Source of the DNA: Hyphomicrobiales bacterium
GTDB lineage: Bacteria; Pseudomonadota; Alphaproteobacteria; Rhizobiales; Beijerinckiaceae
Direction: 5' to 3'
Assembly: GCA_026400535.1 (NCBI GenBank)
Contig: JAPLOU010000042.1
Location: 34,063 to 98,062 of the forward strand
DNA length: 64,000 bases
A program made the translations under genes and the position numbers. Below are positions 61,488-64,000 of the stretch, one piece after another; positions within the stretch are counted from its first letter, which is position 1, and each line of letters begins with the position of its first letter. The notes below the pieces were generated by a model. That model searched no databases, was not told the origin of the DNA, and saw only the letters and a list, made by a program, of their open reading frames with translations.

Positions 61488-61965
61488 CAACGCCTTCCAT
61501 GAGCGCGCCCGTATCGGTTCGGCGCAGGAAGCCCGCACTCTGGTCGACGGCCTGCTGGCGACGCTTGGAAGCCTCGCGCACGTCATCGGCGAGGAAACCC
61601 AGTTGATGCGCGAGGGCCGCCTCGGCGCCGCTCTCGAACGGGAGCCGAAGAAGACCGAATTGTCGGGCAGATATATGCGCGGGCTTGAGGTGCTCAAGTC
61701 CAACGCGGTCGCCCTCGCCCGCTTCGTGCCCGACGATGTCAGCCGCCTGAGGACGGCCCATCTGGAGTTCAGCGAGTTGCTCGAGACCAATCAGGCCGTG
61801 CTGGCGACGGCGCGAGCGGTCTCCGAAACGATCGTCCGCAGCCTGGCGAAAGATGCCGGCCGAACCGCCCAGCCCCAGGGCTATGGCAAGAGCAGCTACG
61901 GCGGCGTGTCAGAGACTGTGGGCAGACCGCGCACTGGGCCGATCGTGCTGAGCAAGAGCCTGTAA
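61477..61965 (+). CDS. FlgN-like flagellar chaperone
   Basis: A 162-residue, mostly helical protein with LVDGLLATLGSLAHVIGEETQLMREGRLGAALE, then a segment rich in helices (about 60-125) and a tail with GYGKSSYGG. It fits the FlgN-like family placed after flgI/flgJ in alphaproteobacteria, chaperones for hook-associated proteins. It overlaps the previous gene by 11 bases. The name is given by context and pattern, not by clear motifs. Confidence 0.75.
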   Translation: MQADNAFHERARIGSAQEARTLVDGLLATLGSLAHVIGEETQLMREGRLGAALEREPKKTELSGRYMRGLEVLKSNAVALARFVPDDVSRLRTAHLEFSELLETNQAVLATARAVSETIVRSLAKDAGRTAQPQGYGKSSYGGVSETVGRPRTGPIVLSKSL

Positions 61966-62090
61966 AAATCGTTAAGAATGTCTCGAATGCGCCAATTTAC
62001 GATTCATCATCCTTTCTTACCGCAGTTTAACGTCTGACGGCGATAATCCGATGGTCTCCGGCTTGGGAGATCGCATCAGGAGCGTCGTCA

Positions 62091-62498
62091 ATGGATCTCG
62101 GCGGGATTAGAATGGCTCCCGCCGCCACAAGCGTATCGCTTGTGCCCCGCGTGGAGCCCACATCGAGCGGCACAAAAGCCGTTGCGACACAGTTGCCCAG
62201 AAGCGACGTGGTCGTGGACGTCCGCGGCCAGGCGTCTGCGACGCTCGACGCGCGGGCACAGGACCAGCAGGAGCAGGCGCAGCGCGAGGCGCTGTTGCGC
62301 AGCTTCATCCAGACACGCATCATCATCCGTCCCGAGACCCGCGAGATCATTTCGCGCTCTGTCGACACGCGCACCGGCGACGTGATCGAACAGTTCCCGG
62401 ATCAAACGACACTGAAACTGAAAGACTACCTGAAAGCCATCCGCGACAGCATGGAGCGGCAGAACACAACGGCCCAGCAGGTCGCACGCACGGCCTGA
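62091..62498 (+). CDS. FlaG-like flagellar protein
   Basis: A 135-residue protein. The last 50 residues look like FlaG: IIIRPETREIISRSVDTRTGDVIEQFPDQ and TLKLKDYLKAIRDSM. The N-terminal half is variable with Gln-rich helices. FlaG proteins affect filament length in other bacteria. It lies between flgN and the first flagellin. A hairpin follows. Confidence 0.72.
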   Translation: MDLGGIRMAPAATSVSLVPRVEPTSSGTKAVATQLPRSDVVVDVRGQASATLDARAQDQQEQAQREALLRSFIQTRIIIRPETREIISRSVDTRTGDVIEQFPDQTTLKLKDYLKAIRDSMERQNTTAQQVARTA

Positions 62499-62501
62499 CC
62501 A

Positions 62502-62545
62502 AAACAGAAGGACCGGATCGCGCTTGCGCAAGCCCGGTCCTGTTT
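62502..62545. terminator. Bidirectional terminator between FlaG-like gene and flagellin
   Basis: GGACCGG at 62510-62516 pairs with CCGGTCC at 62534-62540, flanked by AAACAG and TGTTT, which extend the stem and provide A and T runs for both strands. It serves the FlaG-like gene from the left and the flagellin from the right. Confidence 0.7.
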
Positions 62546-62587
62546 CTGTTGATCTGTGGCTGACGGCGCAGCGGGCGAGCCTTCCCT

Positions 62588-63796
62588 TTACTGGAACAGC
62601 CTCAGCACAGCCTGGTCGGACTGGACCGACAGCGACAACGCCTGCTGCGACAGCTGCTGACGCGTTTGCAGAGCGAGGACGTTGGCCGCCTCGAGGTTGG
62701 GATCGGCGGTCACCAGCTTGTCGGCGCCAGTCTTCAGCACATCGACAAGGCCCTTCGCGAAGCTTTCGCGGTTCTGGATCACAGCGAGCTTGTTGCCAAA
62801 TTCGGTCTGATAGGACTGGACGGTTTTGACCGCCAGTTCAATGGTTGATGTCTGAGCCGCGAAATCAGCGGCAACAGCCGTGCTTGCCGATACCACGCTG
62901 ACCCCGAGCGCAGCGAGGGACACATCCTTGCCCGAGAGGGTCGTGCTCGAACTGGCTATGCCGCTTGTGACCTCGTTGAAGGCTACCCTGAACGATGTCA
63001 GCGCATTGAGCAGATTTTGACCGTTGAAGCTGGCGTCCTGTGCGAGCTGCGCGATGGAGGTCAGCTGCTCATTGAACTGAGCCGCGTAGGAATTGAGAGT
63101 CGCCTGTGTAGGCGCGTTCACAACAGTCGACACGAGCGCAGGCGCGCCGAGGAGAGCAGCCTTTGCGGTGCCTGTCACCGTCACCGGCGAGGTTCCCGCG
63201 GATGTGATCGTGATGGACCCGTTTGCAACCACGGCATTGTAGGCGCCGTTCGTCTGCGTATTGATCTGATTGACCACGTCGTTGACGGTCGAGGTTGCCG
63301 TCAGACCCGCGAATGTCACCGTCGTGGCAGCGCCGACGGCAGGGGTCAGGATGATCGTTTCGCCGTTGGCGATTGATGTCGCCAGCCCGCCTGCGGCCGG
63401 CGTGCCCGTCACGGTTGTGGTGCCGATGACGGCCGCGCCGCCGAAGCCGAGCGTGGCCGCACTGGCCGTGGCCCGGTTGGCGCTCGATGCCGAATCGGCC
63501 GCGACCTGATTAATGATACCCTTGGCGCTGTTCAGGGCCTTGGTGATCGCTTCCAGAGCCTTATCGGCAGCCTTCAGCGTCTGGATGCCGTTGCTGAGAC
63601 CGTTGAGGATGCCTTCAACCGATTCAGAACGATCGGAAAGCCCCTTGGAGGTGAAGTAGTTCAACGGGTCGTCAAGCGCGCCGTTGACCTTCTTGCCTGT
63701 CGCAAGCCTGTTCTGGGACACAGCCAACAGGTCAGCCGTCCCTTGCAGCGATAATAGATTTGTCCGAACCCCATTCGAGAGTGGAACGCTGGCCAT
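62588..63796 (-). CDS. fliC: Flagellin (first of at least two)
   Basis: A 402-residue filament protein. The conserved N-terminal domain (NGVRTNLLSLQGTADLLAVSQNRLATGKKVNGALDDPLNYF) and C-terminal domain (NVLALQTRQQLSQQALSLSVQSDQAVLRLF) flank a Thr/Ala-rich, surface-exposed middle (about 110-250), which is typical of variable filament domains. A second flagellin begins upstream on the same strand. The upstream region has two TTAACCAT half-sites. Confidence 0.96.
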   Translation of the reverse strand: MASVPLSNGVRTNLLSLQGTADLLAVSQNRLATGKKVNGALDDPLNYFTSKGLSDRSESVEGILNGLSNGIQTLKAADKALEAITKALNSAKGIINQVAADSASSANRATASAATLGFGGAAVIGTTTVTGTPAAGGLATSIANGETIILTPAVGAATTVTFAGLTATSTVNDVVNQINTQTNGAYNAVVANGSITITSAGTSPVTVTGTAKAALLGAPALVSTVVNAPTQATLNSYAAQFNEQLTSIAQLAQDASFNGQNLLNALTSFRVAFNEVTSGIASSSTTLSGKDVSLAALGVSVVSASTAVAADFAAQTSTIELAVKTVQSYQTEFGNKLAVIQNRESFAKGLVDVLKTGADKLVTADPNLEAANVLALQTRQQLSQQALSLSVQSDQAVLRLFQ

Positions 63797-63818
63797 GATT
63801 GATTCCCATCTGCCTAAG

Positions 63819-63846
63819 ATGGTTAATCATCCACAGTTATGGTTAA
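63819..63846 (-). promoter_or_regulatory. Two TTAACCAT half-sites upstream of flagellin
   Basis: Two direct copies of TTAACCAT (reading on the minus strand), 20 bases apart, about 23 to 50 bases ahead of the flagellin ATG. Single TTAACCAT sequences are known CtrA half-sites; the spacing here does not match the N7 form, so binding is uncertain. Confidence 0.35.
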
Positions 63847-63859
63847 TGATGTGTGAAGA

Positions 63860-63890
63860 GACAGCGGCGGGCGTGAGGCCCGCCGCTGTC
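63860..63890 (-). terminator. Hairpin terminator after the second flagellin
   Basis: A perfect 13-bp stem (GACAGCGGCGGGC and its complement) with a 5-base loop, about 30 bases after the second flagellin's stop. On the minus strand it is followed by TCTTC, so the T-run is weak. Confidence 0.7.
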
Positions 63891-63919
63891 CATGTCTGAT
63901 GGTCCTTGTTGTTCCGCGA

Positions 63920-64000
63920 TCAGCGGAACAGGCGCAGGACGGCCTGGTCGGCCTGCACCGAGAGCGAGATCGCCTGCTGCGAGAGCTGCTGGCGGGTCTG
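63920..64000 (-). CDS. Second flagellin, C-terminal end only (window edge)
   Basis: The last 26 codons of a flagellin: QTRQQLSQQAISLS and QADQAVLRLF, nearly the same as the end of the first flagellin. It continues beyond the right edge of the window. The two genes are in tandem, so at least two filament proteins are made. Confidence 0.92.
   Translation of the reverse strand, partial: QTRQQLSQQAISLSVQADQAVLRLFR

Noticed and set aside
1..64000. CRISPR array or defence system
   Set aside because: No regular spaced repeats, cas genes, restriction-modification pairs, retron or abortive-infection motifs were seen on either strand.

Overview
This is about 64 kb of GC-rich DNA, apart from AT-rich intergenic pockets, from an alphaproteobacterium, most probably of the order Hyphomicrobiales (Rhizobiales). 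The evidence is gene content: the hybrid kinase CckA, the alphaproteobacterial flagellar assembly factor FliX, divided flagellar operons with MotE and DUF6468 proteins, a PAS_5-family protein, an ATP12-type chaperone and a map-sfsA neighbourhood. TTAA-N7-TTAA motifs of the CtrA type lie in front of flagellar operons. Species cannot be told from the sequence alone.

Layout. (1) 1-12.4 kb holds housekeeping and small regulatory genes: a DUF2157 membrane protein cut by the window edge, thrS, a ClpP-like periplasmic protein, yidD, a MAPEG protein, a Fe-S scaffold protein, folE, hisI, a patatin-like lipase, a CBS protein, a rhomboid protease, PAS_5 and double-PilZ proteins, and an SDR. (2) 12.5-20.6 kb holds a secreted transglutaminase-like cysteine peptidase, a broken IS701-family transposase, arfB, gpt, a four-gene membrane-glycan operon (GT2, methyltransferase, GtrA-like, polytopic membrane protein) and an acyl-ACP synthetase-like gene. 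(3) 20.6-24 kb is an accessory and decaying zone: tRNA-Leu(TAA) followed 0.8 kb later by an imperfect copy of its 3' end, an FAD monooxygenase, a zinc-finger protein, a DUF418 remnant and a badly broken radC beside an intact map. (4) 24-38 kb is mainly housekeeping: map, FkbM methyltransferase, sfsA, cinA-like, amine oxidase, murI, rpsD, a Spy-like protein, ATP12, an M19 dipeptidase, two alpha/beta hydrolases, a gamma carbonic anhydrase and cckA.

(5) 38-64 kb is a flagellar region in several blocks. Leftward flgB-flgC-fliE-fliQ-fliR-flhB diverges from rightward fliO-fliP. Leftward flgF-flgG-flgA-flgH diverges from rightward fliL-fliM-DUF6468-motE. Leftward fliX diverges from rightward flgI-flgJ-flgN. 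A FlaG-like gene and at least two leftward flagellins follow. Between the blocks lie a 1157-residue TPR protein, an SDR-cupin pair, dksA, a broken MFS transporter, a broken RidA gene and a DHDPS-family gene. Together these encode the export gate, rod, L- and P-ring, switch and filament. The likely regulatory link is that CckA, encoded next door, feeds the phosphorelay controlling CtrA, whose presumed sites sit in the two main divergent flagellar promoters, before the flagellin, and before the glycan operon.

No clearly new defence or biosynthetic system was seen. The most notable points are the number of decaying genes (IS701 transposase, DUF418, radC, MFS, ridA), the tRNA-Leu 3'-end duplication that looks like the scar of an integrated element, the probable CtrA site upstream of the glycan operon, and the large uncharacterised TPR protein beside fliP.
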